Part shown: positions 12,546-25,256 of the stretch, piece after piece
Layout of the letters: each line of letters starts with the position of its first letter
How positions within the stretch are numbered: position 1 is the stretch's first letter
NCBI RefSeq assembly: GCF_964340395.1
Contig: NC_135555.1
Span: 27,802,725 to 27,866,724 of the forward strand
Origin: Glandiceps talaboti
Lineage: Eukaryota; Hemichordata; Enteropneusta; Spengelidae
Length of the DNA: 64,000 bases
Direction of reading: 5' to 3'
Translations under genes and position numbers: made by a program
The notes under the pieces: model-generated
Seen by the model: only the letters and a program-made list of their open reading frames with translations
The model's database searches: none
What the model was told of the DNA's origin: nothing

Positions 12546-13594
12546 AGGCTATTCAGATTTGTTCATGCCAAGTTGATCTGTGCCATTTTCAATTTTTTAT
12601 GATTTTTTTTCAAAAAATGACATTTTCATCATCTCCTCAAATACTATTTGTCAGATTGCTTTGATATCTGGTGTGTTGATGCGCAGGGGGTAGCTTACTC
12701 AGATTTGTTAATTTCAAGTCAGCACATCTTCATTTTAATTTTGTATGATTTTTTTCTTGTAATTTAAAGAAAAAATGAATATGTTAATGAGCATTGTGAC
12801 CGACGCCATATTGGAAATCAGTCGACGAGACTTTAAGTAAACTGCCACTTTTCAAAAGACACTATTGACGTCAAACAAGCAATGTAATATACGCATTGTG
12901 CGCCCAAATGACAAGTGTTTGTTCGAAACAGGGTTGTAAACTTCAAATCCAAATTTTGCACCCCTTCTACATAATCAGCCAGTCCGCAATACCCTCATTT
13001 GCATACAATCTATCCTCATATGCTCCAGATAGCGACACTTTGAATGGCTGCTCACAGGCCTTATTTTTTGGTATTTTCAACTCGCCATAACTTTCACTAG
13101 AGTCCCCCATTTTAGATACTGAAAATGCCTAAACCTCAACTGATATCTCTTCTTTCGTGCCAGCAAAATAAATTTTGGCATTACATTTAGGAATACCGAT
13201 TTTCCGACGAATTCGGGACGCATACTTGAGGCCCTGAAATTTGCGACCCAGTTTTTCGCTCATAGCATGGAAGTATAACCCTCCATGCTCATAGTTTCCT
13301 CAATACGGACCGGAAAGTTTACAAATTTCACAAAAAGGTGGATTTTTATGTGTTTTAAATAACCATGGCAAGTAAATTTAGTAGGATCGTTGTGTAACTT
13401 TCCGGACCGTTCAGACGTCCGGGTGATTTTCCACAGCAACAACACAGGAGTTCTTGGTACTCACTAAAATCACACTTCAGACCCACTATAAAAGTTTGAT
13501 GTTTTCAGATAAACTGTATCTTGTAATTAATTCTATATTGTCGTGCAATTTGGAGTGACAGTGAACTAGAATGAAGACAACTCGCGTAAGGAAG

Positions 13595-13863
13595 CACAGT
13601 CGCTTGTAAACTGTTATTCCTTTCCTAAATGGTTTTATTCTTGTCTATGACGGTCCTAATACAGAACAATGATGTTATTATAGGGATTGGCGATATTCTT
13701 ATAAAATCGGTAGCGATGTCATAAGTGTTGTATTTATGACATCGCTACCGATTTTATAAGAAAATCGCCAATCCCTATAATAACGTCATTGTTCTGTATT
13801 AGGACCGTCATAGACAAGAATAAAACCATTTAGGAAAGGAATAACAGTTTACAAGCGACTGTG
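13595..13863. mobile_element. Hairpin MITE, hAT-like, with 8-bp target duplication
   Basis: Two 130-bp arms (13595-13724 and 13734-13863) are almost perfect reverse complements around a 9-nt loop; I see two mismatches in the part I compared. Ends read CACAGTCGCTTG and CAAGCGACTGTG. The eight bases TAAGGAAG flank it on both sides (13587-13594 and 13864-13871). The second copy of element A (about 55010-55025) carries the uninterrupted empty site. An 8-bp duplication with CA...TG ends is the hAT signature. The whole element is essentially one stem-loop with no coding capacity. Confidence 0.9.
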
Positions 13864-14766
13864 TAAGGAAGGCATGCCTTGGCATGCGGTTGAAGTTATG
13901 GAAGAGCAGTCTCACTGCCGACTGTGAATCGACCAAACTTTGTTTATTGGCCGACAGTTTACATGTAAAGTTAAACGACATGAAAATGTCTTGCCATTTC
14001 CAAAATGCAAATATTTGGCAGGTAAAAATAATTAAAATAATTACAACTTTAATTTGGCTTCAGACTTTGCATTATGTTTTTCGTATCTTTCCCCGTTTTA
14101 CATGTAAATCCGAAAAGGTTCTCTCTGGTCATGCCAGTGGTTAGCCCTGCTTACATACGACAGGCGGTGCACAAGTCTATATTGCTGACTTGACTCTAAA
14201 CAAATAGTAGGGACAATTGCCAGAATCACAAGAAACTTCGTAAATTAAAATATCAGACGATGTTATGTCTACTACAACTAGTACAAGTTGAATGTTGTTG
14301 ACTTGGTAAATTAGTTAGAAAATTGAAATTCGAATTACCTCAAAATTATTTTAGATCCCTAGTCTATTTCATTCATCATTAAAATTTCCAGGGTTAAAGC
14401 TGTACAGTAAGACACTGGAATTATTTATAGCCAACCTCAAAATCCTCTTTTTTTCTTTTTCTTGTGTGCATTTCCCAGTCATTATTTTTCCGATATTTTG
14501 TGTAATTTTTCATAACAGTAGATTTTTTTAAATAAAATGGTGACTATGTTATAAAAGTACAATACATTACCAACTTTCTGTGTAAAATGTGTTTTATAGT
14601 GAGACATCATATGAAACCACTAACCACTTAAAATTATTACATCGCTAAAACAAAACTGCATAGTGAAGAGCTGAAGAACTGATTCAGAACCACTTCTACA
14701 TGTTACCAAAATAAAAAATTAAATTAAAAACAACAGCGGAGCTATTCTGACCGATAGGTCGCTTGT

Positions 14767-16586
14767 TTAAAGTGTACATGCAAAGGTACATACTTTTTTT
14801 CGTAATTATGTTTATTTTGCCATAAAAATAAAGGAAATCGAGTTTGTAATAGTACAATATAATTCTAACACGAGAAATTTCGCGAAAAATGAGGCACTCT
14901 TGGCTCAGCCACAGAGCACCTTCAGGTAAGTACCTCTCATTTGCATATGGATAGGACAGGATTTAGAACTTTATGACGTCAATGCAGGAACACAAACGCA
15001 TTCATCAGTGTATCTTTACATGTAAATCCATTACGGTCGAACCAGAAGGTCAACTTCAAAACCCATTTTCGCCAGAACCCGACGTTGAATATTGGTCAGA
15101 TTCCTCAAACGTAGAGCAATACACTCCAGCATTAACATCTGATGGTGTGATTTAGCCAAATTCATTTGAACCGACTGCTAGCAGTAAGATAGTTCCTCTG
15201 GTAGTGAATGAGTATGTCCTAGTGAAGCCGTGTTGTTTACATAAAGTAAAGGCTGTTATCAGCGTCCTTTGTTGACATAACTATTCAATGGTGGAAAACA
15301 GCTCCTGCAGACAATGTAATCGAAACGAAAATTATCTAATATTCCCATACCCATCAAACATACAGAGATCGAATGAGAATGGCTTCAAGAGTTCCCCATA
15401 ATGTTCTCTCAAGTTGTTCAAATGTAGCATGTGTCGTAACAGTACATTTGATCTATGGATGACCATTCAAAATCTTCGCGAAAGTAGACCCACAAATTCG
15501 TCAGAGCAGAACGTTTTGTTGTCCCTCTTGAAAGCTATGTGTACACGTACTTTATTTCATTTTTTACTGTGTTCATTACCATCCACACATCTTCTTTCAA
15601 AGCACAGCCCATGTTCACTGAAGCCGGCCGTACTGTGGTGTGTGGTGTATTGTGTATTGTCTCTGACCGGTTTTGTTTGAGTTTTTTTATGGATATAGAC
15701 ATGTCTTACGTTGTGGAAGTTATTTGACCTGGGAGCGTGAAGCTTAGTGCTGACTGTACTTTGCTGTGTCCATCCACTTTTGACATGTGATTGGCATGAC
15801 ACAGTAATTGTTCAGGTAGACAAAACAATGGAAACAAAAATAGCAACATTATAATGAGCGTTGCGTCTTTTTACTTTGATATGATTCCGACAATGTACAT
15901 GTGATGTATCACAATGAAAACGATCGACTCCCAGCAACATGGGAATCAAAACATACAATCGGACTACGCATTGTTTAAAAACAAATGCTTTCGTAGTGAA
16001 AATATTTTATGAAGCTAACTTGCTTTCTTGAAAACATCATTTCAAATTATTTTATTTGTCTTCCTTTTTTGCTTTGATCATGGCTACACCGGTGGCGTGG
16101 AGAACCCCGGCCCCGGTAACATTTACCGGCTTTCACTGTATGGCGTCACTGTCCAGTTTTTACGTGATTTCAACTGCCTTCACTACTCAGTTATATCACT
16201 CGGAAATGTGTGTAGGGTGATCTTTCACTGCGGGTGCTGCCGACAAAACACCAAGGAACCATTGTTGTCGGAAGACTAAACTGGTACACCACAATATGTA
16301 CAGTTACAGATAATACTATATGGCAAGCGTAATTAGTAATTCATAAGTAAACATTACACAAAGGCTTAGAAGGCTTTTGTAACACGTGGGACCTCGACAC
16401 CTTTCGTGAGCTGGTTGAGGTGCCGAAGTTAGTCGAAGCACAGGGGATTAAGGGGGCAAGTATTTTTGCGACTTTCTTGCCAATGCGCGCAATATTTAGA
16501 GGTATGAATGCAATTTCCTTTATTTTTATGGCAAAATAAACATAATTACGAAAAAAATTATCAACCTTTGCATGTACACTTTAATG
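14767..16586 (+). mobile_element. THAP/TTAA DNA element, copy 2 (Kolobok-like)
   Basis: Terminal inverted repeats start AGTGTACATGCAAAGGT at 14770 and end at about 16583. TTAA lies outside both ends (GTTTAAAGTG and ACACTTTAATG). The repeats extend about 70 bp and include GTTTATTTTGCCATAAAAAT. The remainder matches copy 1 in reverse. A decayed THAP exon lies on the minus strand at about 16190-16262. The right TTAA belongs to the LINE codons for FFNVPE, so this element inserted into ORF1. At 1.8 kb it is internally deleted relative to an autonomous THAP transposon. Confidence 0.75.
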
Positions 16587-17014
16587 TTCCTGAATCCAAC
16601 GATGTGAGCTCTGAGGTAAGAAAGGGCTGTGATACAGCCTTTCTTAATGGTGTGTCTGCAAAAATTCTACCCCCAGAAGATCAGATGTCATTTGAAAATG
16701 TCATTCGTCTAGGCAGGAAGAATACTGATAAACCAAGACCTGTCAGAGCTACAGTACCAAGTATCGAATCTAAGAATAAGTTACTTAAATCTACCAAGAG
16801 ACTAAATGATTGTGAAGATAAATTTGCTGGCATTGGAATAAGACCTGACCTAACCCCTTTAGAGAGAGATGTGTGGAAAGATCTGATGATAGAGAGACAG
16901 CAGAGAGAAGAAGAGTCATTAGCAAGAGGGGAGACAAAAAAGTGGTTCATACGAAAGGGAAAAGTAATCAATGTGCAAAGAACAATAGAACAACCAATAC
17001 AAAGGATTGCATAG
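16587..17014 (+). pseudogene. CR1-like LINE ORF1, C-terminal half
   Basis: The frame resumes directly after the THAP/TTAA element with NVPESNDVSSEVRKG. It continues through FENVIRLGRKNTDKPRPVRA, NKLLKSTKRLND, GIRPDLTPLERDVWKDL and WFIRKGKVI to a stop at 17014. VIRLG-K-x-KPRPVKV and ISPDLTPxER are typical of the RNA-binding C-terminal portion of CR1-type ORF1 proteins. The join to 12360 is through the codons for FF, restored by a TTAA. The frame is intact for 140 codons, so the disruption is fairly young. Confidence 0.78.
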
Positions 17015-17046
17015 CAGAGTCAGTGTACCAAAGTATTGTAAATAGT

Positions 17047-17377
17047 ATGACTGTAATTTATACTAATGTTGATAATTTATTGAATAAGCGTGCAGAGATA
17101 TTGTTTGTTATTTATGAAAATTCACCTGATATTATTTATTTGACGGAAGTAGCTCCCAATCATCCAGATTTCAACTACATATTGCTGAGTTGGCCATTGA
17201 TGGATATGACATTTTCAGTAACATTAAATCTATGAAACGTGGTGTTGCTATCTATGTGAATAAAAAATGGAATGCTGTCTGTAGCAATGACCAGGTGTAC
17301 GTACGGTCTACTCCATTTGTCACTTGAAAGACTATGCTCAGCAACTTCAGCTTCACATATACTAATTGTAGGAGACT
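17047..17377 (+). pseudogene. CR1-like LINE ORF2, endonuclease start
   Basis: An ATG at 17047 opens VIYTNVDNLLNKRAEI and SPDIIYLTEVAPNH. After a frameshift come GYDIFSNIKSMKRGVAIYVN and, at the right edge, a LIVGDF motif. These are the N-terminal landmarks of the APE-type endonuclease (TN-x-D-L-x-NK, LTE, RGVAIY, GDFN). The GDFN codons are cut at 17378 by the fold-back element and resume at 19779. Confidence 0.72.
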
Positions 17378-17381
17378 TTAA

Positions 17382-19778
17382 AGGTGATTCAAAATGCTCA
17401 GATTCACTATCGCTAATTTGCTAGACTACATGTTTGTGAAATGCATTCTGGTTTTAAAACTTTTCAAAAGTGTCTGCAAACACCTTAAAATGACCTTTTT
17501 TCAGTCACTTCCCTTCGGATTTACTTCGAGAGTTTTCGGGTATTTCCGGTCCCACCTAGACCACGGGATTTTATGACGTCATAAGGAGACATGGTTAGCA
17601 CATAGCCTATGACGAGCATAGTCTACAGGTGAATAAAACTCAACAGCATTGTGAAAAAATACATTGCTGGTGGTTGTAATAGACATCAGTAAACAAAAAC
17701 TACACTCTACATGTCTTATTAACCAACATTTACCGATATTTACTCACACTTTCTGACTAATTGGCAGTGTCTGTATAAATGGTATAAATGCTAAAATATT
17801 ATCTCCCCATATTATGGCAAAATAAATCAAAACGGCTAGACTATAGTGTAGATATACATAAACACTTGTAATGTCGCTCGTGTGTTTCAATTTATTTATC
17901 TGATTTTTTTATTATTTGCCGAGGAGAGGCATTACAATATCTTCGACAGGCATGGCATCGACAGCATATTATAGCCCACTATACTCGACTATACTCACTG
18001 ATGTCGCCTTTTGAACAGCGCATTTAGCAACAAAGTAAACATATTTATCTTGAATTAGATTGCCATATTATCAGCAATAAAATTGTAAATTTCGTGAGTT
18101 TAGTGTTGTCATTTACATGACTTTAGCAACTCGTCTGGAAGAAAACTTGTATGGTTTCCCTTGTTGTGATATCACTTAATTTAATGCAACAAGCCTATTT
18201 AATATTCATTTGAAGAATTCTATAACGAATCAAGGTATTCGAAGTATACAGTTTAGGAAACCAACAAATCAAATATCGCGATGTGTTCATGATATTAAAT
18301 ATGATTGGACAATATTGACGTCGGCAATCAAGGTCGTGACCCCAGCACATGGTTATGAAAGAAAGCCTGCAACTAGATACTTGGCTAGCCACGTCCGGTC
18401 CCGTTTCTCAGGGCTTGTTTTGAAGTTAGAGACGTTATTTTTGTACGACTTGAAGAATTTTACAATATATCTGATTGATAAATATGGATTACATCAACAC
18501 GTGGATAAATTCAACCCGACACAAATGTGCGCTGTGCTCTCCCGATTCCATACGTACATTGTACATACACTGCTTCAGCTTTGATCGGCGGAACTATCCT
18601 AGTATAAGCTTACTGCCGCAGCCGCGGTGACTGCACAAAACTTGACAACACTACCCCTCTACCGATATATAATAATCACCTGTATACCGTGATAAAACAA
18701 GCAATAATTCGAGTCCCCAACAAGTCGATGAGACCTACTTCTGTTGACTGTTCTGTCCGATCCGAATGCGAGTTTCTTAGGTTTTATATGGGTTTCAGAC
18801 TTGGACTAGAGTATTACGCCCTAGACAATAATAGATGTAAACTTGTGTTCACAAGCCAAACATGTGACAATACAAGACCACAACGAAAACTGTGAAAAAT
18901 TTACAGGTCAGTCTCATTTTATATATGGACAACAAAATTAGGTCGGTCACAGTTCCATTTACATGATGCAATGACTCGGAGCGTACTTCCATATGCTCGG
19001 AGCAAATCGAATCAATTAGTGTATTATGGGACCAACAAAAATATTGTTGCACATGTCCCGATACGCCTTCTTGAAGTTTCCCATTGGTATTCTAATAGCT
19101 AGTATATTTATTCGAGATGAAATATGTTTACTTTGTTGTTAAAAGCACTGTTCAAAAGGCGACGCGAGTACGATTGGGCTAAAATATGCCGTCATTGGCC
19201 CGGGGATGCCGTCAAACGTCACGACGGTATTGTAATGCTTCTCCTCGGCAAATAAAAAAATCAGATAAATAAATTGAAACACGCGAGAGACATTACAAGT
19301 GTTTATGTATATCTACACTGTAGTCTAGCCGTTTTGATTTATTTTGCCATAATATGGGGAGATAATATTTTAGCATTTATACCCACAGACACTGCCAATT
19401 AGTCAGAAAGTGTGAGTAAATATCGGTAAATGTTGGTTAATAAGACATGTAGAGTGTAGTTTTTGTTTACTGATGTCTATTACAACCACCAGCAATGTAT
19501 TTTTTCACAATGCTGTTGAGTTTTATTCACCTGTAGACTATGCTCGTCATAGGCTATGTGCTAACCATGTCTCCTTATGACGTCATAAAATTCCGTGGTC
19601 TAGGTGGGACCGGAAATACCCGAAAACTCTCGAAGTAAATCCGAAGGGAAGTGACTGAAAAAAGGTCATTTTAAGGTGTTTGCAGACGCTTTTGAAAAGT
19701 TTTAAAACCAGAATGCATTTCACAAACATGTAGGTCTAGCAAATTAGCAATAGTGAATGTGAGCATTTTGAATCACCT
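17382..19778. mobile_element. Fold-back element with ~670-bp inverted arms, TTAA target
   Basis: Ends read AGGTGATTCAAAATG and CATTTTGAATCACCT, flanked by TTAA at 17378-17381 and 19779-19782. The left arm 17382-18058 is the near-perfect reverse complement of 19106-19778 for the outer 550 bp and looser inward. Removing the element restores the LINE GDFN-TPG reading frame. The 1.05-kb centre has a 124-codon frame at 18210-18584 with no recognised domain. TTAA targets occur in piggyBac and Kolobok; the AGG/CCT ends favour Kolobok, but this is inference. A TTTAA 5-bp duplication cannot be excluded. Confidence 0.85.
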
Positions 19779-22260
19779 TTAACACCCCAGGTATAAATTG
19801 GAACGAATACACAACTCTACCAGGTTCAAACAATCAGACTTTATCATTCCTTGAGTCAGTTTCCTGTATCAACATGTGAAAGAACCTATACACATTACAG
19901 ACCTAACACACAGTCCAACATTTTAGACCTGGTACTCAGCAATGAAGAGGACATGGTAAAAAATATCCAATATCTACAACCTATTGGTAAAAGTCATCAT
20001 GTTGTCATCAAATTCAACTTTACCAGTTACCCATATGTATCACCAGCAGGCCAGGAACATTTACTCTATGACAAAGCAAACTATGATACCATAACAAATG
20101 AAAGAAATTCAATGGGACCAAGAACTGAACAATAAAGTTACAGAAGAGGCTTGGAATCTGTTTATGTATCACTTGAACACAATCCATTAAATCATGTATA
20201 CCAAGGACAAAGCCCAAAAATACAAGTTCTCACAACAAGCCGGTCTGGTTTAATGGGACAGCAAGGGACAAAGTTAAAGAAAAACATAGAGCATTCAAGA
20301 AATATATCACTACTAGGGATGGTGAAGACTACAGAGTGTTTGCAAAAGCAAGAAACCAGGCTAAATGGGCATGTAGATAAGCAGTTAGAGACTTTGAAAG
20401 AAATATTGCACATGAGGTAAAGCTTAACCCCAAAGTATTTTACAAGTATGCAAACAGCAGGATGAAAACTAAGGAAAGTATTGGTAATATAAACACAGCC
20501 AAGGGTATTGTCTCTAGTGACAATGAAAAAGCCGAGGAACTAATTTAAAATAACTTCTTCTGCAGCATGTTCACCAAAGAGAACTTTTCCAGTGTACCTA
20601 ATGTACCAGATAAACTTTTAAATACCAGGCTCAATGACATTCACTTTACACAGGACTCTCTTCACAAGGTACTGATAGCAGCAAGGCAGCAGGCCCAGAT
20701 GGACTTCATCCTAGAATTCTAAAGGAACTGGCCAATGAAATCAGCTATCCACTATACATGATATTTAAAAGTTCACTGGATTTAGGTGTAGTCCCCACTG
20801 CCTAGAGGGAAGCCCATGTGACTCCAAAAAAGGAAAGAAAACAGAAGCAAGTAACTACAGACCAGTAAGCCTCACTAGTGTTGTATGTAAAGTATTGGAG
20901 AAAATTATCCGTGACAGTCTTATCAACCACATGACTAATAGTAGCTTATTATCTCCATACCAATATGGTTTCCTATCTGGACGTTCATGTACTACTAACC
21001 TGCTGGAAGCACTCGATCATTGGAAACTAGCATTTGATGAAAATAAACCAGTAGATGTTGTTTACCTGGACTTTGCCAAGGCAGTTGACACAGTACCACA
21101 TACCAGATTGCTCATTAAGTTAAAGGCATATGGAATTGATGGCAAGGTTTTAACATGGATAAATTCATTTTTATCAAACAGAAAACAACGAGTTATAGTA
21201 AATGAATCAAAATCAGAGTGGTCTCAAGTATTAAGTGGAATCCCACAAGGCAGTGTTCTTGGTCCAGCTTTGTTTATCTGCTTCATTAATGACCTTCCAG
21301 ATTCAATTATGCACAGCATTTGTCTAATGTTTGCAGATGATACCAAAGTGTACAGAACCGTGGAATCAGTACAAGACTGTCAACTACTACAGGAAGACAT
21401 AGATAACTTAACAAACTGGTCTGATCTCTGGCAATTGAAATTTAATGCAACCAAGTGTAAAATCATGCATATTGGATATACAAATACCAATACAGAGTAC
21501 ACCATGAATAGCAATAATGTACAAGAACCCCTTCAGGTAACAGAACGTGAAAAAGACCTTGGTGTACATGTGGACCCTGAACTAAAGTTCTCTAGTCATG
21601 TGGAGAAACAGGTCAACAAAGCAATAACCAGATCTTAGGTCTGATACATTGGTCATTCACTTACCTTGAGGAAGAGTCGCTGAAAAAACTGTTCATAGCC
21701 CTAGTTCGTCCACATCTTGAATATGCTAAAACAGTATGGTCACCCAGATTCATCAAAGACATCAATTTAATTGAAAGTGTACAAAGGAGAGCTACCAAGT
21801 TACTTGCTATATTACGGAATTTAGATGATGAAGACCGCCTTGCATACCTTGATTTACACAGTATGGCGTACAGGAGGGCCAGGGGAGACATGATAGAATT
21901 ATGGAAATACACTCATGGAAAATATAACACAAATCACCACTTAATACAACTTCACACTACTGGGGTCACGAGAGGTCATCCATTGAAACTTAAGAAATTT
22001 GGATTTTCCAAATCTGTGCGTGCTCATTTCTTCGGAAACAGAGTCATCAACACATGGAATAGTTTGCCTGCTTTGCTTGTCACATCAAATTCACTTAACT
22101 GTTTTAAGAACAATCTGGACTCTCTCTGGGAACACTGGAAATATTCTACGAACATTGACTTCTCACTACAGCCATAACATGGACATGGATTGACACTATT
22201 TTAATTTAAATTGTTTTGCGGACCAGCTTATAGGCTATTAGCCTTACCCAGCTGTTATTA
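19779..22260 (+). pseudogene. CR1-like LINE ORF2: endonuclease end, RT and C-terminus
   Basis: Picks up at NTPGINWNEY (endonuclease) and continues with TYTHYRPNTQSNILDLVLS, the end of the APE domain. After several frameshifts an open frame at 20895-21638 holds the RT core: QYGFLSGRSCTTNLLE, YLDFAKAVDTVPH, SGIPQGSVLGPALF and the catalytic FADD. After a frameshift comes the C-terminus at 21863-22177 with TRGHPLKLKK and FFGNRVINTWNSLP. These landmarks place it in the CR1/Jockey-like group. The 3' end after 22180 has ACGATATGATATGAATATG. Multiple lesions make it non-functional. Confidence 0.85.
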
Positions 22261-22399
22261 CGATATGATATGAATATGCGGTACATTGGCAGCATCACTA
22301 GTTTAAACACACTAAGAGTACAGGCAGAAAGTAATAACTATTATTTTAATTGATGTTTACTTTTCATCTCAGACTCTGATACCTCATTAGGCCTAAAAT

Positions 22400-22740
22400 A
22401 AATAATTGTTTGGTTCTGGTTACCCAACTCCACCTAGCTTTTCACTGCCAACCCTAACCTAAACTTTTTTACGTGTTTGAGAAAAAATAATAAAATTGCA
22501 AAAACTGAAGTCTGATGAAAAATAGTGGGTGTGGAAACTGCCATCAACTTAAAAAAAAACACTCCAAATATGTTCTTCCAATCTGTAATGGCTTTACATC
22601 TGATAGGAATAAATAAACAACGCAGAGACCATTTTGAAAACAATGCAAAACCTGAACTAGACACTCACACACACACACAAAATATATAATAAAATAAATA
22701 AAAAATCTACCTACCCCACCTATTCTAAAATTTTCACACC
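22400..22740 (+). repeat. Dispersed repeat family D, copy 1
   Basis: About 330 bp matching 43695-44005 in the same orientation, with shared blocks TTTGGTTCYRGTTACCC, TGTTCTTCCAATCTGTAATGG and TMCCCCACCTATTCT. No coding capacity. In copy 1 it is immediately followed by family E. Confidence 0.7.
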
Positions 22741-22746
22741 ATTTTT

Positions 22747-23680
22747 TCTTCCGTAAGGAAGAGATATATTTATGGGTGGAAGTCTGTGTGTCTGTCTGTC
22801 TGTGTCATCGTTTTCTCCATAACGGCTTGCTCAATTCAAATGAAATTTTGAAGACGTATTCCGTAGGGTAATGGCAAAACATTGTTAGGTTTTGGTAAAA
22901 ATCCTGTGAATATTAATGAGCAATTTACGTAATTAATGATTTTCGGTAATTAGGCTATATCTCAAGAATGCACGCTTCAAATTCATTATAACTTGGTACA
23001 CACATTTGCGATACCAAAACGCACCTGTCCTGAAAATATTACTAATGTAGCTTTTAGTTTTAATAAGTTATTGGCATATTTTCAATTGGCCACAAAAAAG
23101 AAAAAAATAGTTTCTTGTCAGGAAATGTCGTCTAAAGTGGTGCAACTTTATCACCATTTTCTGAAACACGACTTGCTCAATTCAAACGAAATTTATTGCA
23201 TTTGTTCTGTAGGTTAGTGACAAGAACTGATTAGGTTTCAGTAAACATCCCAAGAATATTAACGAGAAATTTACATAATTAATGGTTTTCGGTAATTAGG
23301 CTATATCTCAAGAATGCACACTTCAAATTCAATATAATTTGATACATGCATTTGCGATACCACAGCGCACTTGTCCTGAAAATATTATTGATGTAGCTTT
23401 TAGTTTTAATAAATCATTGGCATATTTTTGCAGGCCACTAAAAAGGAAAAAATAGTTTCTCATCAGGAAATGTTGTCTAAAGTGGTAGGACGATGCGCTT
23501 ATTTTTTTTTTACATTCTCATCAAATGTCACAGTACATGTTGTGGTTGGCCAGGAGATCACTAACAGCAATGAGCAGATAGCAATCAATGAGAAAAAATA
23601 ACTTATTACATATGTTCTGTTGTATTCCAACAATTGTCTGTAGGAATGACAATCTCAAAACTTTGCCCTTACGGAAGACA
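22747..23680 (+). mobile_element. Dispersed family E, copy 1 (CCGTAAGG ends)
   Basis: Starts CTTCCGTAAGG and ends CCCTTACGGAAGA, an inverted pair about 930 bp apart. Internally it has two diverged tandem copies of a block containing AATTAGGCTATATCTCAAGA, with CTGT microsatellite at the left end. Related copies are at 25409-27655, 41220-41560, 45120-45365 and, inverted, 52590-52810. No transposase seen; a non-autonomous inverted-repeat element is likely. Confidence 0.6.
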
Positions 23681-23689
23681 TTTAGTTTA

Positions 23690-25190
23690 CATCTGGTTTT
23701 ATTAGGTCTTACATATACTGATTTAGACAGTCATGTAAAATTTCTAGGTATGCTCTGTTTAAATGATCAGTCTATGGGTTTCCTGCATACTACATTTCAA
23801 TAGTCTGAATCTATATGATGATGATACATGATAATCGTTATAGTTTCTGTCTGTATTTGCTTGTGGAAACAAATAGAACTTCTGCCGTAAATAATTGACT
23901 ATTTTACAATGATAACTTTACACTTTTACATTTCACTTGGTTCCAGGTGTAAACAATTTAACTAATTACCTTCTCTGTGATGTAAATATAGATTCTATCC
24001 AGATAACTGTTTTGTGGCACTATTGAATCCAAAATTTTCCACTGATACTACAAACTTTCTACATGAGGCCTTAAATTGCAGGGAAAAGCACCATTTACAA
24101 CTAAGACAAATGTGATCTTTAGTTTATTTATTTTATATACTTCATGTCCCAGCGGGCTGGACGTGGCTCTCTCTGTAAACTGAAAACCTTATAATTTGAT
24201 AAATCCATACAGGGTACCTTAACAAGTAACACAACAACATTAAAATTGCACCTTAAAATATATTTCATTTCTTGGCATTAAATGCCATCCTAAAGTTTTA
24301 TCTAGGGGAAACTAAAATTACAAGTGTTTCTTACATTGTTACTACTGATACTGTACCTGTAGCTATCCCTAAATCTGAATCCCTCATACACGTAATGACA
24401 GTAAATCCAACACAGATATTAGGTGTATCACAATCATGGGTTAATGTTTTAGTAAAATAAAATGCTTGCTTTAAGTAGGAAATAACATTGAAAAAAATTG
24501 AAAAACAAAAACTAAATATGAAAAATATAATGATTGAAACTATTACTCACTCATAATAGATTCTTCTGTTTTAAGTAACTGTAAATCAATTCTCATTTAA
24601 GTTTGAAAAATCATAGTAAATAAAGTTGATCAATATCAGTCAGAGAGTAAATAAATTAAACCAGAGAATGTGAACAAGTTAAAAACATACCTATTGTTCT
24701 CCACAGATGATCAACAGCAGTGTGTCATATCAGTCATAACCCTTTATAAAACATCACTGATACTATGTGATACTAAAATTTGGGCCACGCACTTTAATGA
24801 AGTGGCATGTTAGTAAATGTGAAATCAAATCATTGACCATTATTCTAGGAAGAAAAAGAAAGATGGAGACATGTCAAATTTTATAACTATGTTGTTAGCC
24901 CAGATTTGATTTGCGTCAATGACGATAAAACTTTTCTTAGGATTAAATTCAAAACACCAAGATCGACCTAGGTTTTCAAAATATCTACATAAAACCAATG
25001 AGAATTTATTGATGTACTAATCTAGCAAGTACACAAACATTACAAATGCAGGATGTCTCAAATACGGGCGGATTCTAACGTGATAATACTCACCGTTCAA
25101 TCCCCTGTTTAGGCCATCTTGTGACTGTAGTAAACCTGCGCGAAAAACCTGCGCAAGTGCATTTAAAATTGCGTACCTCTGTTCCGACTG
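23690..25190. other. NSMAF intron, no feature seen
   Basis: AT-rich sequence without recognisable coding, repeat or RNA features. Short open frames show no motif I recognise. Confidence 0.5.
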
Positions 25191-25256
25191 TATGTATGTA
25201 TGTATGTATGTATGTATGTATGTATGTATGTGTGTGTGTGTATGTATGTATGTATA
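25188..25256. repeat. (TATG)n/(TGTG)n microsatellite
   Basis: Tetranucleotide run. The long Tyr/Val/Met/Cys and Ile/His/Tyr/Thr frames over it are artefacts. Confidence 0.95.

Larger units (their letters stand above)
12361..14766 (+). mobile_element. Element A, copy 1 (non-autonomous, with nested MITE)
   Basis: This segment sits inside the LINE ORF1 and is the reverse complement of 54086-56135 over most of its length (compare 12460-12640 with 55900-56070, and 14700-14766 with 54090-54150). The left end AGCTCCGCTGTCAGCG and the right-end region ACAGCGGAGCT form a short inverted repeat. No coding capacity is visible. It contains a poly-G run (12527-12545) and a hairpin MITE at 13595-13863 that the other copy lacks. 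Its right boundary abuts the THAP/TTAA element. Superfamily not determined. Confidence 0.6.

Noticed and set aside
16082-16125. 2A-like motif (GGVENPGPG after a hydrophobic stretch) in the THAP/TTAA element
   Set aside because: Lacks the D-V-E-x-N-P-G-P spacing, is antisense to the THAP exon, and the matching place in the other copy reads DVENPVT; probably chance.
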